Below, in pieces: positions 56,170 through 64,000 of a stretch of 64,000 nt of DNA. How positions within the stretch are numbered: the first letter of the stretch is position 1; the number at the start of each line of letters is the position of its first letter. The stretch covers positions 1 to 64,000 of the forward strand of contig NZ_SLWQ01000011.1 of assembly GCF_004342425.1 (NCBI RefSeq), read 5' to 3'. The notes beneath the pieces were generated by a model. That model saw nothing but the letters and a program-made list of their open reading frames with translations. It had not been told where the DNA came from and searched no databases. The stretch comes from Dokdonella fugitiva. GTDB taxonomy: Bacteria > Pseudomonadota > Gammaproteobacteria > Xanthomonadales > Rhodanobacteraceae. The translations under genes and the position numbers were made by a program.

Positions 56170-56760
56170 TCACGAAACCTCTCCGAGCATCGCGCGCAGC
56201 AGGCCGCGCGCGCGATGCAATTGTGCTTTGGACGAGCCGACCGCCATGCCCAGTTCGCGACCGATCTCCTCGTGCTTCCAGCCTTCCACATCATGCAGCA
56301 CCAGCACCGCGCGGGCGCGCGGCGGCAGTTTCGCCACCGCCTGCTCGAGGTCCGAGCGCTCGCCGGCGCAGAACGGCACGACCGGTTCGGTCGCGGCCTC
56401 GAGCACGTCGCTCTCGACCGCGTCCTCGGGATCGCGGCTGCGCAGGTCCATCAGCGCGACGTTGACCGCGAGCCGATGCAACCAGGTGGAAAACGCGCTT
56501 TCATGGCGGAAGCTGTCGAGCTTCTGCCAGGCGCGCACGAACGCTTCCTGGGTGAGCTCCTCCGCGCGCGCCTCGTTCATGCCGCTGAGCCGCCACACGG
56601 CGCCGTGCACGCGACCCGCGTGGCGGCGGTACAGGGCCTCGAACGCACGCATGTCCCCGGCCGCAGCGCGGCGCACCAGTTCGGTGTCGGCCGATTCGCT
56701 GACAGCTTCGGCTCGGGGCACATCGCTCATCGGCAAGGGCATGGCAAGGCAGGCGTTCAT
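56170..56760 (-). CDS. RpoE-like ECF RNA polymerase sigma factor
   Basis: A 196-residue sigma factor. Region 2 (about 40-105) reads FEALYRRHAGRVHGAVWRLSGMNEARAEELTQEAFVRAWQKLDSF...FSTWLHRLAVNVALMDLR. Region 4 (about 135-185) reads AVAKLPPRARAVLVLHDVEGWKHEEIGRELGMAVGSSKAQLHRARGLLRAML. ATG 56760 is used, but 56730 (MSDVPRAE) is also plausible; ribosome signals are weak for both. First of the sigma/anti-sigma/DUF4097 operon. Confidence 0.9.
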   Translation of the reverse strand: MNACLAMPLPMSDVPRAEAVSESADTELVRRAAAGDMRAFEALYRRHAGRVHGAVWRLSGMNEARAEELTQEAFVRAWQKLDSFRHESAFSTWLHRLAVNVALMDLRSRDPEDAVESDVLEAATEPVVPFCAGERSDLEQAVAKLPPRARAVLVLHDVEGWKHEEIGRELGMAVGSSKAQLHRARGLLRAMLGEVS

Positions 56761-56936
56761 CTTGCCAGCTTGGATGCCCCGGCGGGGCGCAGGGTTTAAG
56801 GATTGGCCCGGACGCGGGGCAATCCGTCCCGCGGGCAGGCCGGGACGCAGCTGGACGAGCGGAGGGCTCACCTGCCATGCGTCCGCCCATCCGATGCAGG
56901 CGCACGTGCGCGGGTCGGTGACGCCGAGCTCGGCCG

Positions 56937-57100
56937 CGATGCCGCGGTCGCCCACAGGTGGGCTCCTGCAGGCGTGACGACGCCGTACGCCGCCTATCCG
57001 ACGTAGGCGCGCCCTGTGCGCGACCGGTCAACGCGCAGGTCGGTGATCACGAAGCGACCCCGATGCCGCGGTCGCCCACAGGGTGGGTTCCTGCAGGCGT
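56937..57100. repeat. Dispersed ~75-bp palindrome, copies 3 and 4
   Basis: Two related segments occur in the 344-bp gap between the sigma gene and pckG: GCGGTCGCCCACAGGTGGGC at 56945, and a fuller palindrome at 57005-57100 with GCGCCCTGTGCGCGACCG and GCGGTCGCCCACAGGGTGGG. No gene is seen in the gap. Confidence 0.65.
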
Positions 57101-57104
57101 AGCG

Positions 57105-58889
57105 TCAGCCCGCAGCGACCTTGCGCGCAGGCGCGCCCGCATTCGCGAGCGCCGCGGCGACGCGGCGTTGTTCGGCCTTGAGCTTCTCGGGCGTGCGCGC
57201 GCCGAACGAGTCGAGGTAGTGGCCGATGTCGGCGACTTCGGCGGCCCAGCCCATCGGGTCGACCTCGAGCAGCGTGTCGAGGGCGGTGCCGTCGATCGCG
57301 AGGCCGTCGAGGTGCAGGTCGTCCTTGCGCGGCACGTGGCCGATCGGCGTCTCCTGCGCGCCGACCGCGCCCTTGCAGCGGTCGATGATCCACTCGAGCA
57401 CGCGCAGGTTCTCGCCGTAGCCCGGCCAGAGGAACTTGCCGTCGTCGCCCTTGCGGAACCAGTTGACGTGGAAGATCTTCGGCAGCTTCGCGCCCGGCTT
57501 GTCGAACGACAGCCAGTGCGCGAAGTAGTCGCCGTAGTTGTAGCCGCAGAACGGCTTCATCGCCATCGAATCGCGACGCAGCACGCCGACCGCGCCGGTC
57601 GCGGCCGCGGTCGTCTCCGAACCCATCGCGGCGCCGACGAGCACGCCGTGCGTCCAGTCACGCGCTTCGAACACGAGCGGCACGAGCGAGGGCCGGCGGC
57701 CGCCGAACACGATCGCCGAAATCGGCACGCCCTGCTTGTCCTCCGCGTGCGGCGACCAGCTCGGGCACTGCTTCGCGGACACCGTGAAGCGCGAGTTCGG
57801 ATGCGCGGCAGGGCCATTGGCCGCATCGTACGGACGACCCTGCCAGTCGGTCACCGGCGTGCCGTGCGGCAGGCCTTCCCACCACGGCTGGTTGTCGGCG
57901 GTGACGGCGACGTTGGTGAAGATCGTGTCGTGCGCGATCGTCTCCATCGCGGTCGGGTTGGTCGAGCGGCTCGTGCCCGGCGCGACGCCGAAGTAGCCCG
58001 CTTCCGGGTTGATCGCGTAGAGGCGACCGTCCTTGCCCGGGCGCATCCAGCAGATGTCGTCGCCGACCGTCCAGACCTTCCAGCCCGCCTTGCGGTAGCC
58101 TTCCGGCGGAATCAGCATCGCGAGGTTGGTCTTGCCGCACGCGGACGGGAACGCCGCGGCGACGTAGTGCGTCTCGCCCTGCGGGTTCTCGATGCCGACG
58201 ATGAGCATGTGTTCGGCGAGCCAGCCTTCCTGGCGCGCCTGCCACGAGCCGATGCGCAGCGCATGGCACTTCTTGCCGAGCAGCGCGTTGCCGCCGTAGC
58301 CGGAGCCGTACGACTTGATCGTGAGCTCCTCGGGGAAATGCATGATGAAGCGGCGCTCGGGGTCGAGCTCGCCGATCGAGTGCAGGCCCTTGACGAACGT
58401 GCCCTCGCGTTCGATGCGCGCGAGCGCCGCGGCGCCCATGCGCGTCATGATGCGCATGTTGGCGACCACGTACGGCGAGTCGGTGATCTCGACGCCGCAG
58501 CGCGACAGCGGCGAATCGATCGGCCCCATGCAGTACGGCATCACGTACATCGTGCGGCCCTGCATGCAGCCGTCGAACAGCGCGTCGATCTTCGCGTGCG
58601 CTTCGGCCGGGTCCATCCAGTGGTTGTTCGGGCCGGCGTCTTCCTGGTTCTTCGAGCAGACGAGCGTGAGGTGCTCGACGCGGGCGACGTCGGACGGGTT
58701 CGAGCGATGCAGGTAGCAGCCCGGGTGCGTGTCCTGGTTGAGCTCGACGAGGGTGCCGTCGGCGAGCATCTCGGCGCGCAGCGCGGCGGCTTCGGCATCC
58801 GAGCCGTCGCACCAGCGGATGCTGTCGGGTCGGGTCAGGCGGGCGACGTCGTCGACCCAGTCGTTCAGGGCTTTGAGCTTGCTGGCCAT
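57105..58889 (-). CDS. pckG: Phosphoenolpyruvate carboxykinase (GTP)
   Basis: A 594-residue GTP-dependent PEPCK interconverting oxaloacetate and PEP with CO2 release, for gluconeogenesis. Kinase P-loop FPSACGKTNLAML, metal/substrate-binding segments GYGGNALLGKKCHALRI and WMRPGKDGRLYAINPEAGYFGVAPG, and nucleotide segment FCGYNYGDYFAHWLSF all match the GTP-type family. ATG 58889 has CGGAG upstream; ATG 58904 would add five residues. It appears monocistronic. Confidence 0.96.
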   Translation of the reverse strand: MASKLKALNDWVDDVARLTRPDSIRWCDGSDAEAAALRAEMLADGTLVELNQDTHPGCYLHRSNPSDVARVEHLTLVCSKNQEDAGPNNHWMDPAEAHAKIDALFDGCMQGRTMYVMPYCMGPIDSPLSRCGVEITDSPYVVANMRIMTRMGAAALARIEREGTFVKGLHSIGELDPERRFIMHFPEELTIKSYGSGYGGNALLGKKCHALRIGSWQARQEGWLAEHMLIVGIENPQGETHYVAAAFPSACGKTNLAMLIPPEGYRKAGWKVWTVGDDICWMRPGKDGRLYAINPEAGYFGVAPGTSRSTNPTAMETIAHDTIFTNVAVTADNQPWWEGLPHGTPVTDWQGRPYDAANGPAAHPNSRFTVSAKQCPSWSPHAEDKQGVPISAIVFGGRRPSLVPLVFEARDWTHGVLVGAAMGSETTAAATGAVGVLRRDSMAMKPFCGYNYGDYFAHWLSFDKPGAKLPKIFHVNWFRKGDDGKFLWPGYGENLRVLEWIIDRCKGAVGAQETPIGHVPRKDDLHLDGLAIDGTALDTLLEVDPMGWAAEVADIGHYLDSFGARTPEKLKAEQRRVAAALANAGAPARKVAAG

Positions 58890-59154
58890 GGTCTCCGGGC
58901 GCATGCGCCCCGCGAAAAAGTGTGGAAGGATCGACGGTAGCCCCGGCCCGGCGAGCATGCAAGGCAGGGCGCCGCATCCGGCCGTCCGCGCGGGTCCGGA
59001 GCGGGTCTCGGCGAGCCACGCGCGAGGCCGCGTCGGGACAAGGTGTAAACGCTTTCACGGCGTGCGCGTGGCGCGGGGACACGCGGCGGTCGCGACCGAT
59101 GCCGCGTGGTGCCCGGCTGCGACAATCCGTCGCAGGCGGCAGGCACGAACACCC

Positions 59155-59232
59155 AGGAGCGCACCCCGTGCGCGACCGTCGCGCCACGGGCATCGCGACG
59201 CTGCGGTCGCGCACAGGGTGGGCTCCTGCAGG
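59155..59232. repeat. Dispersed ~75-bp palindrome, copy 5
   Basis: GGAGCGCACCCCGTGCGCGA and, inverted, TGCAGGAGCCCACCCTGTGC form the arms. It fills part of the 353-bp spacer between the pckG start and the UvrA-like stop. No gene is seen there. Confidence 0.75.
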
Positions 59233-59242
59233 GGGAACAGCC

Positions 59243-61642
59243 TCACCGCGACTTCCGCGGGCCCACGTACCGCGCGAGATGCTCCCCCGTCACCGTCGAT
59301 CGCTTCGCGACGAGCTCGGCCGGCGTGCCTTCGAACACGATCCGCCCGCCGTCGTGTCCCGCGCCGGGGCCGAGGTCGATGATCCAGTCCGCGTGCGCCA
59401 TCACCGCCTGGTGATGTTCGATCACGATGACCGACTTGCCCGCATCGACGAGGCGGTCGAGCAGGGCGAGCAGGTGCGTGATATCGGCGAGGTGCAGGCC
59501 GCTGGTCGGCTCGTCGAGCACGATCGTGCCGCCCTTCCCGCCGAGGTGCGTGGCGAGCTTCAGGCGCTGGCGCTCGCCGCCCGACAGGGTCGTCAGCGGC
59601 TGTCCGAGGCTGAGATAACCGAGGCCGACGTCGGCGAGGCGTTCGAGGATCGCGTGCGCGGCCGCGATGTGCGCCTTTCCCGCGCCGAAGAACGCGAGCG
59701 CCTCGCTCACCGGCATCGCGAGCACCTCGCTGATGTCCTTGCCGCCGAACTTCAGCTTGAGCACCTCGGCCTGGAAGCGCTTGCCGTTGCATTCCTCGCA
59801 CACGCTCGCGACGCCGGCCATCATCGCGAGGTCCGTGTAGACGACACCCGCGCCATTGCAGGTCGGGCACGCGCCTTCGGAGTTCGCGCTGAAGAGCGCG
59901 GGCTTCACCTCGTTCGCCTTCGCGAACGCCGCGCGGATCGGATCGAGCAGGCCCGTGTACGTCGCCGGGTTGCTGCGGCGCGAGCCACCGATCGAACCCT
60001 GGTCGATCGTGACGACGCCGTCGCGGCCGGACACCGACCCATGGATCAGCGAACTCTTGCCCGAGCCCGCGACGCCGGTGACGACGACGAGCACACCGAG
60101 CGGGATGTCGACATTCACCTTCTTGAGGTTGTGCGTGCTTGCACCCCGTACCGCGAGTTGGCCGTTCGGTTTGCGCACGTTCGCCTTCAGCGCCGCGCGA
60201 TCGTCGAGGTGGCGGCCGGTGACCGTGCCGCTCGCGCGCAGGCCCTCGACGCGGCCTTCGAAGCAGACCGTGCCGCCGTGCGATCCCGCGCCCGGGCCGA
60301 GGTCGACGACATGGTCGGCGATCGCGATGACTTCGGGCTTGTGCTCGACCACGAGCACGGTGTTGCCCTTGTCGCGCAGTTGCAGCAGCAGCGCGTTCAT
60401 GCGCGCGATATCGTGCGGGTGCAGGCCGATCGTCGGCTCGTCGAACACGTAGGTGACGTCGGTGAGCGAGGAGCCGAGGTGGCGGATCATCTTCACGCGC
60501 TGGGCCTCGCCGCCGGAGAGCGTGCCGGACGGGCGATCGAGCGAGAGGTAGCCGAGGCCGATGTCGACGAACGAATCGAGCGTGCGCGCGAGCGCGTCGA
60601 GCAGCGGCGCGACCGACTTCTCCTTCAATCCACGCACCCACGCGGCGAGGTCGCTCACCTGCATCGCGCACGCATCGGCGATGGTGAGCTTGCCGATCTT
60701 CGCCGTGCGCGCATGCTCGGCGAGGCGCGTGCCGCCGCACTCGGGGCAGGTCTGGAACGTGACTGCACGCTCGACGAACGCGCGCACGTGCGGCTGCAGC
60801 GAATCGATGTCCTTGGACAGCATCGACTTCTGCAGTTTCGGGATCAACCCTTCATAGGTGAGATTGACGCCGTCGACCTTGATCCTGGTCGGCTCCCTGT
60901 AGAGCAGGTCGTGCAGTTCCTTCTTCGAATACTTGTTGATGGGTTTCCTGAAATCGAAGAAGCCGCAGCCGCTGAAGATGCGCCCGAACCAGCCGTCCAT
61001 GCTGTAGCCGGGGATCGTCAGCGCGCCCTCGGCGAGCGACTTGCTCGCGTCGTAGAGCTGGGTGAGGTCGATGTCGCTGACTGCGCCGCGCCCTTCGCAG
61101 CGCGGGCACATGCCGCCGAGGCGGTTGAAGGTTTCCTTTACGGTCTTCGTGCGGCTGCCGCGTTCGACCGTGATCGCACCCGCCGCGCGCACCGACGGCA
61201 CGTTGAACGCGAATGCGCCCGGCGGCCCGACATGCGGCTTGGCGAGGCGGCTGAAGAGGATGCGCAGCATCGCGTTCGCATCGGTCGCGGTACCGACGGT
61301 CGAGCGCGGGTCGCCGCCCATGCGCTCCTGGTCGACGACGATCGCGGTGGTGAGTCCGTCGAGCACGTCGACGTCGGGCCGCGCGAGCGTCGGCATGAAG
61401 CCCTGCACGAACGCGCTGTAGGTCTCATTGATGAGCCGCTGCGACTCCGCCGCGATCGTGCCGAACACGAGCGAGCTCTTGCCCGAGCCCGACACGCCGG
61501 TGAACACGGTCAGGCGCCGCTTCGGGATCTCGACGCTGACATCCTTGAGGTTGTTGACGCGTGCGCCGTGCACGCGGATGAGGTCATGGCGATCGGCGGC
61601 GGTGGCGGCGTCCGGTGCGGATTTGCGTGCGGGCTTGCTCAT
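59243..61642 (-). CDS. UvrA-like ABC ATPase (short UvrA paralogue)
   Basis: A 799-residue UvrA-family protein, about 140 residues shorter than canonical UvrA (about 940). It has two ABC modules with Walker A GVSGSGKSS (about 50) and GVAGSGKSS (about 460), and LSGGE signatures. Zinc-binding CxxC clusters (CPRCEGRG, CPECGGTR, CPTCNGAG, CEEC) are present. The shortening suggests loss of the UvrB-binding region, as in class II UvrA paralogues linked to drug or DNA-damage tolerance. Residues YSMDGWFGRIFSGCGFFDF replace the usual insertion domain. Start at ATG 61642; earlier open frame lies in repeat DNA. Confidence 0.9.
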   Translation of the reverse strand: MSKPARKSAPDAATAADRHDLIRVHGARVNNLKDVSVEIPKRRLTVFTGVSGSGKSSLVFGTIAAESQRLINETYSAFVQGFMPTLARPDVDVLDGLTTAIVVDQERMGGDPRSTVGTATDANAMLRILFSRLAKPHVGPPGAFAFNVPSVRAAGAITVERGSRTKTVKETFNRLGGMCPRCEGRGAVSDIDLTQLYDASKSLAEGALTIPGYSMDGWFGRIFSGCGFFDFRKPINKYSKKELHDLLYREPTRIKVDGVNLTYEGLIPKLQKSMLSKDIDSLQPHVRAFVERAVTFQTCPECGGTRLAEHARTAKIGKLTIADACAMQVSDLAAWVRGLKEKSVAPLLDALARTLDSFVDIGLGYLSLDRPSGTLSGGEAQRVKMIRHLGSSLTDVTYVFDEPTIGLHPHDIARMNALLLQLRDKGNTVLVVEHKPEVIAIADHVVDLGPGAGSHGGTVCFEGRVEGLRASGTVTGRHLDDRAALKANVRKPNGQLAVRGASTHNLKKVNVDIPLGVLVVVTGVAGSGKSSLIHGSVSGRDGVVTIDQGSIGGSRRSNPATYTGLLDPIRAAFAKANEVKPALFSANSEGACPTCNGAGVVYTDLAMMAGVASVCEECNGKRFQAEVLKLKFGGKDISEVLAMPVSEALAFFGAGKAHIAAAHAILERLADVGLGYLSLGQPLTTLSGGERQRLKLATHLGGKGGTIVLDEPTSGLHLADITHLLALLDRLVDAGKSVIVIEHHQAVMAHADWIIDLGPGAGHDGGRIVFEGTPAELVAKRSTVTGEHLARYVGPRKSR

Positions 61643-61687
61643 CGGGGTTCGAGTCCGTTCCAGGGGCGGGGTTCGTGGGCTTGATCT

Positions 61688-61878
61688 TCGCCTCTCCCGC
61701 ACGCGGGAGAGGCCGACGCGCGCAGCGCGGCGGGTGAGGGGAGAACGGAGCGCAACGCTCCGAATGCCCTCACCCCAACCCTCTCCCGCAAGCGGGAGAG
61801 GGGGAACATCGCGGCGCCCTTCGCCTCTCCCGAGGCAGACCATCGCGCGCCCTTCGCTTCTCGCGCCCGCGGGAGAGG
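61688..61878. repeat. CTCTCCCGC-AAGCGGGAGAG repeat cluster
   Basis: Several copies of the palindrome CTCTCCCGCnnGCGGGAGAG occur, with CCCTCACCCCAACCCTCTCC linkers, in the spacer upstream of the UvrA-like gene. A relative is at about 50120. No gene is present. Confidence 0.75.
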
Positions 61879-61887
61879 GGCCAGCGA

Positions 61888-62295
61888 TCACGCCAACTGC
61901 TGGATGCGGATCATGTTGCCCGCGGGATCGCGCACCGCGCAGTCGCGCACGCCGTACGGCTGGTCGGTCGGCTCCTGCACGATCTCGACGTCCTTGCCCT
62001 GCAGCTGCTCGAAGTCGGCGTCGAGATCCTTCGTCGCGAACAGCACGATGCCGAACGTGCCCTTCGCCATCATCTCGGCGATCGTGCGCCGCTCGTCGTC
62101 GGTGACGCCGGGGCTCGCGTCGGGCGGGTACAGCACGATCGACGTCGGCTGCCCCTTCGGGCCGACCGTGATCCAGCGCTTGCCGCCGTAACCGACGTCG
62201 TTGCGCACCTCGAAGCCGAGCTTGTCGCGGTAGAACGCGAGTGCGGCGTCGGGGTCGTTGTGCGGGAGGAAGCTCGCGTGAATGCGGATGTCCAT
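61888..62295 (-). CDS. VOC/glyoxalase-family protein
   Basis: A 135-residue single-domain vicinal-oxygen-chelate protein with paired beta-alpha-beta-beta-beta units (ASFLPHNDPDAALAFYRDKLGFEVRND and FGIVLFATKDLDADFEQLQGKDVEIV). The end GVRDCAVRDPAGNMIRIQQ is typical of the bleomycin-resistance/glyoxalase group. Reaction and substrate are unknown. The AraC-type regulator starts 478 bp upstream in the same direction and 43 bp separates the two genes, so they are probably cotranscribed. Confidence 0.9.
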   Translation of the reverse strand: MDIRIHASFLPHNDPDAALAFYRDKLGFEVRNDVGYGGKRWITVGPKGQPTSIVLYPPDASPGVTDDERRTIAEMMAKGTFGIVLFATKDLDADFEQLQGKDVEIVQEPTDQPYGVRDCAVRDPAGNMIRIQQLA

Positions 62296-62338
62296 TGCAG
62301 GGCTCTCGTGGTGGGTGGAGGCCGTGATGCTAGGCGGC

Positions 62339-62773
62339 TCACGACACCGGCGCTTCTCGATTCCTGACCGGTCGCGTCACCTGCTTCTCGACGCACGAGG
62401 GGATCCCCGGCGCCGCACCGTCGACCTGTTGCGCGCGATACGCGCTCGGCGGCATGCCGACGAGCTCGGTGAAGCGCGTGCTGAACGTGCCGAGCGAGGC
62501 GCAGCCGACCGCGAAGCACGCGTCCGTCACGCTCGCGCCGCCGCGCAGCAGCGCCATCGCGCGCTCGATGCGCCGGGTCATGAGATAGGAATAGGGCGAC
62601 TCGCCGTAGGCGAGCTTGAACTGCCGGCTGAGGTGCCCCGCCGACATGTGCACGCCGTGCGCGAGCGCCTCGACGTCGAGCGGCTGCGCGTAGTCGCGAT
62701 CGATGCGATCGCGCACGCGCCGCAGCCGCGCGAGATCGCGCAGCTGCGTCGATGGGACGTTGCGGGGACTCAT
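62339..62773 (-). CDS. AraC-type HTH transcriptional regulator (short)
   Basis: A 144-residue protein consisting mainly of the AraC DNA-binding domain (about 10-115). It includes DVEALAHGVHMSAGHLSRQFKLAYGESPYSYLMTRR and SVTDACFAVGCASLGTFSTRFTELVGMPPSAYR. No effector domain is present. It probably controls the adjacent VOC gene. ATG 62773 is used; the frame is open upstream through repeat DNA and is not coding-like. Confidence 0.88.
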   Translation of the reverse strand: MSPRNVPSTQLRDLARLRRVRDRIDRDYAQPLDVEALAHGVHMSAGHLSRQFKLAYGESPYSYLMTRRIERAMALLRGGASVTDACFAVGCASLGTFSTRFTELVGMPPSAYRAQQVDGAAPGIPSCVEKQVTRPVRNREAPVS

Positions 62774-62869
62774 CGCGGCAGCCTGCCACGGCGGGGCCGG
62801 CGCGCTCAAGCGCGGGGAGTGCGCGTTCGCTCCCGCACCCGCTGGCGTTCCGGTCGACCGTCGCAGGGC

Positions 62870-62955
62870 GGGTCGAGCGAAGCGAGTCCCGCCGCGCGCC
62901 GCCGCGATGCCGCGATGCCGCGGCGGCACGCGCTGCCGCGCGTACCGCCCTACGC
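62870..62955. repeat. Palindromic repeat (CGCAGGGCGGGTCGAG ... TACCGCCCTACG), second copy
   Basis: Inverted arms match those at 10280-10346. It lies in the 459-bp divergent spacer (62774-63232), which has no gene. Confidence 0.65.
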
Positions 62956-63030
62956 GAGTAACGTACTCCGGCTCCGCTTCCGTGGGCGCGCGCGATGCCC
63001 TCAGCGCCATACGACATGCACGCGCTTCAC

Positions 63031-63110
63031 CTGTAGGAGCCCACCCTGTGGGCGACCGCAGCACCGCACTACGCCGGAACGCGGTGGTCGCGCACAGGTG
63101 CGCTCCTGCC
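63031..63110. repeat. Dispersed ~75-bp palindrome, copy 6
   Basis: TGTAGGAGCCCACCCTGTGG at the left and, inverted, GCAGGAGCGCACCTGTGCGC at the right. This is the most complete copy of the family first noted at 12549. Confidence 0.8.
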
Positions 63111-63232
63111 GGTGATGACACATCGTCTACCGCGCATCGCTAAAGAACCTGACAGCGTCCACCACGCCCGCCATGGTCCACTGCCGCCATCGCTCACCCA
63201 TCGCGCAATATCCCTGGCCCAAAGGAACGCCC

Positions 63233-64000
63233 ATGAATACGACCATCGCCGACGCCGCCGCCAAAGCTGCCGCCTTCCACGCCCTGCACGTGCGCGGCCG
63301 CCCGTTCGTGCTGCTCAACGCCTGGGATGCCGGCAGCGCCGCCGCGGTCGCCGCGGGCGGTGCGCCCGCGATCGCGACCGGCAGCTGGTCGGTCGCCGCG
63401 GCGCACGGTTACGGCGACGGCGAGAAGCTGCCGCTCGACCTCGTGATCGCGAACGCGCAGCGCATCGCCAACGCGGTGAACGTGCCCGTCAGCATCGATC
63501 TCGAGAGCGGCTACGGCGCCGACCCCGCCGCGGTCGCCGCGACGATCACGCGCGTGATCGAAGCCGGCGCGATCGGCTGCAACCTCGAGGACAGCGAACC
63601 CGCCGACGGCTCGCTGCGCGATGTCGCCGCGCAGGTCGCGCGCATCCGCGCTGCGCGCGCCGCGGCCGATGCGGCATTGCCGCGCTTCTTCATCAACCTG
63701 CGCACGGACGTGTTCTTCCGCAAGGGCGTGCCGCACGACGTCGCCGCGGTCGAACTTGCGCTCGAACGCGCCCGCGCCTATGCCGATGCGGGCGCCGACG
63801 GGCTGTTCGCACCCGGGCTCGCCGATGCCGCGCTGATCGAACGCCTCGCGAATGCATCGCCGTTGCCGCTCAACATCATGGTGATGCCGAACACGCCACC
63901 CGTCGACGTGCTCGCGCGCTGCGGCGTCGCGCGCGTCAGCCACGGCCCCGGCCCCTACGCGCAGGCGATGCAGGCGTTGCAGGCGCAGGCGCGCGAGGTG
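63233..64000 (+). CDS. Isocitrate lyase/PEP mutase-family protein (partial, runs off the right edge)
   Basis: 256 codons are visible and the frame is still open at 64000. The fold is a TIM barrel of the isocitrate lyase/PEP mutase superfamily: LNAWDAGSAAAVAAGGAPAIATGS, the metal-binding SIDLESGYGADPAAV, GCNLEDSEP and PRFFINLRTDVFF. The carbon-carbon lyase or mutase activity and substrate (for example methylisocitrate or oxaloacetate types) cannot be settled. ATG has an AAAGGA ribosome site. Confidence 0.9.
   Translation, partial: MNTTIADAAAKAAAFHALHVRGRPFVLLNAWDAGSAAAVAAGGAPAIATGSWSVAAAHGYGDGEKLPLDLVIANAQRIANAVNVPVSIDLESGYGADPAAVAATITRVIEAGAIGCNLEDSEPADGSLRDVAAQVARIRAARAAADAALPRFFINLRTDVFFRKGVPHDVAAVELALERARAYADAGADGLFAPGLADAALIERLANASPLPLNIMVMPNTPPVDVLARCGVARVSHGPGPYAQAMQALQAQAREV

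Noticed and set aside
58922..61684. Plus-strand open frame of 920 codons opposite the UvrA-like gene
   Set aside because: Mirror frame of a conserved ATPase, with no domain of its own.

Overview
The window is 64 kb of uniformly GC-rich proteobacterial DNA. Gene content (MetXB-Hom, GTP-type PEP carboxykinase, many extracytoplasmic-function sigma/anti-sigma pairs, TonB systems) and several families of palindromic intergenic repeats suggest a Xanthomonadales (Lysobacterales) gammaproteobacterium, perhaps near Rhodanobacteraceae or Dokdonella. This placement is inferred from gene content and repeat style; no marker gene was compared.

Positions 1-4.5 kb are the end of a mobile island. They hold the last codons of an unidentified gene, a complete IS66-family element (tnpA-tnpB-tnpC) bounded by 13-bp inverted ends and a perfect 8-bp target duplication, a MobI-like gene, and a tyrosine recombinase abutting the 5' end of dusA, a known island target. 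The core chromosome follows: a LysR/tautomerase/EamA cluster, uup carrying a repeat element in frame, an M13 peptidase, and a sigma/anti-sigma/PDZ operon. A seven-gene locus comes next (membrane-fusion protein, ABC ATPase, two FtsX/MacB permeases, DUF885 peptidase, NtrC-type regulator, histidine kinase). Its first gene has a textbook sigma-54 promoter and an inverted-repeat enhancer, so the terminal two-component pair probably controls it.

From 25 to 41 kb lie qmcA-nfeD, gcvT, gcvH, a yqjDEK-like set with an AI-2E transporter, tonB, a serine hydrolase, lemA with an M48 protease, and a membrane winged-helix/beta-propeller regulator. At 29.8 kb is a MetJ repressor whose C-terminus is replaced by a histone-H1-like Lys/Ala tail. 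From 41 to 64 kb are DUF1223, AraC and TonB-receptor genes, a second sigma pair, prfC, the methionine operon metX-metB-hom, a third sigma/anti-sigma/DUF4097 operon, pckG, a short UvrA paralogue, a VOC/AraC pair and a truncated isocitrate-lyase-family gene.

The most striking system is methionine control. The metX-metB-hom leader carries three tandem 8-bp met boxes, a sigma-70 promoter and a complete SAM-I riboswitch, followed by a possible Shine-Dalgarno-sequestering helix. Two SAM sensors, the protein MetJ and an RNA, therefore appear stacked on one operon, and the MetJ encoded here is itself unusual. Met boxes also lie upstream of metJ, suggesting autoregulation.
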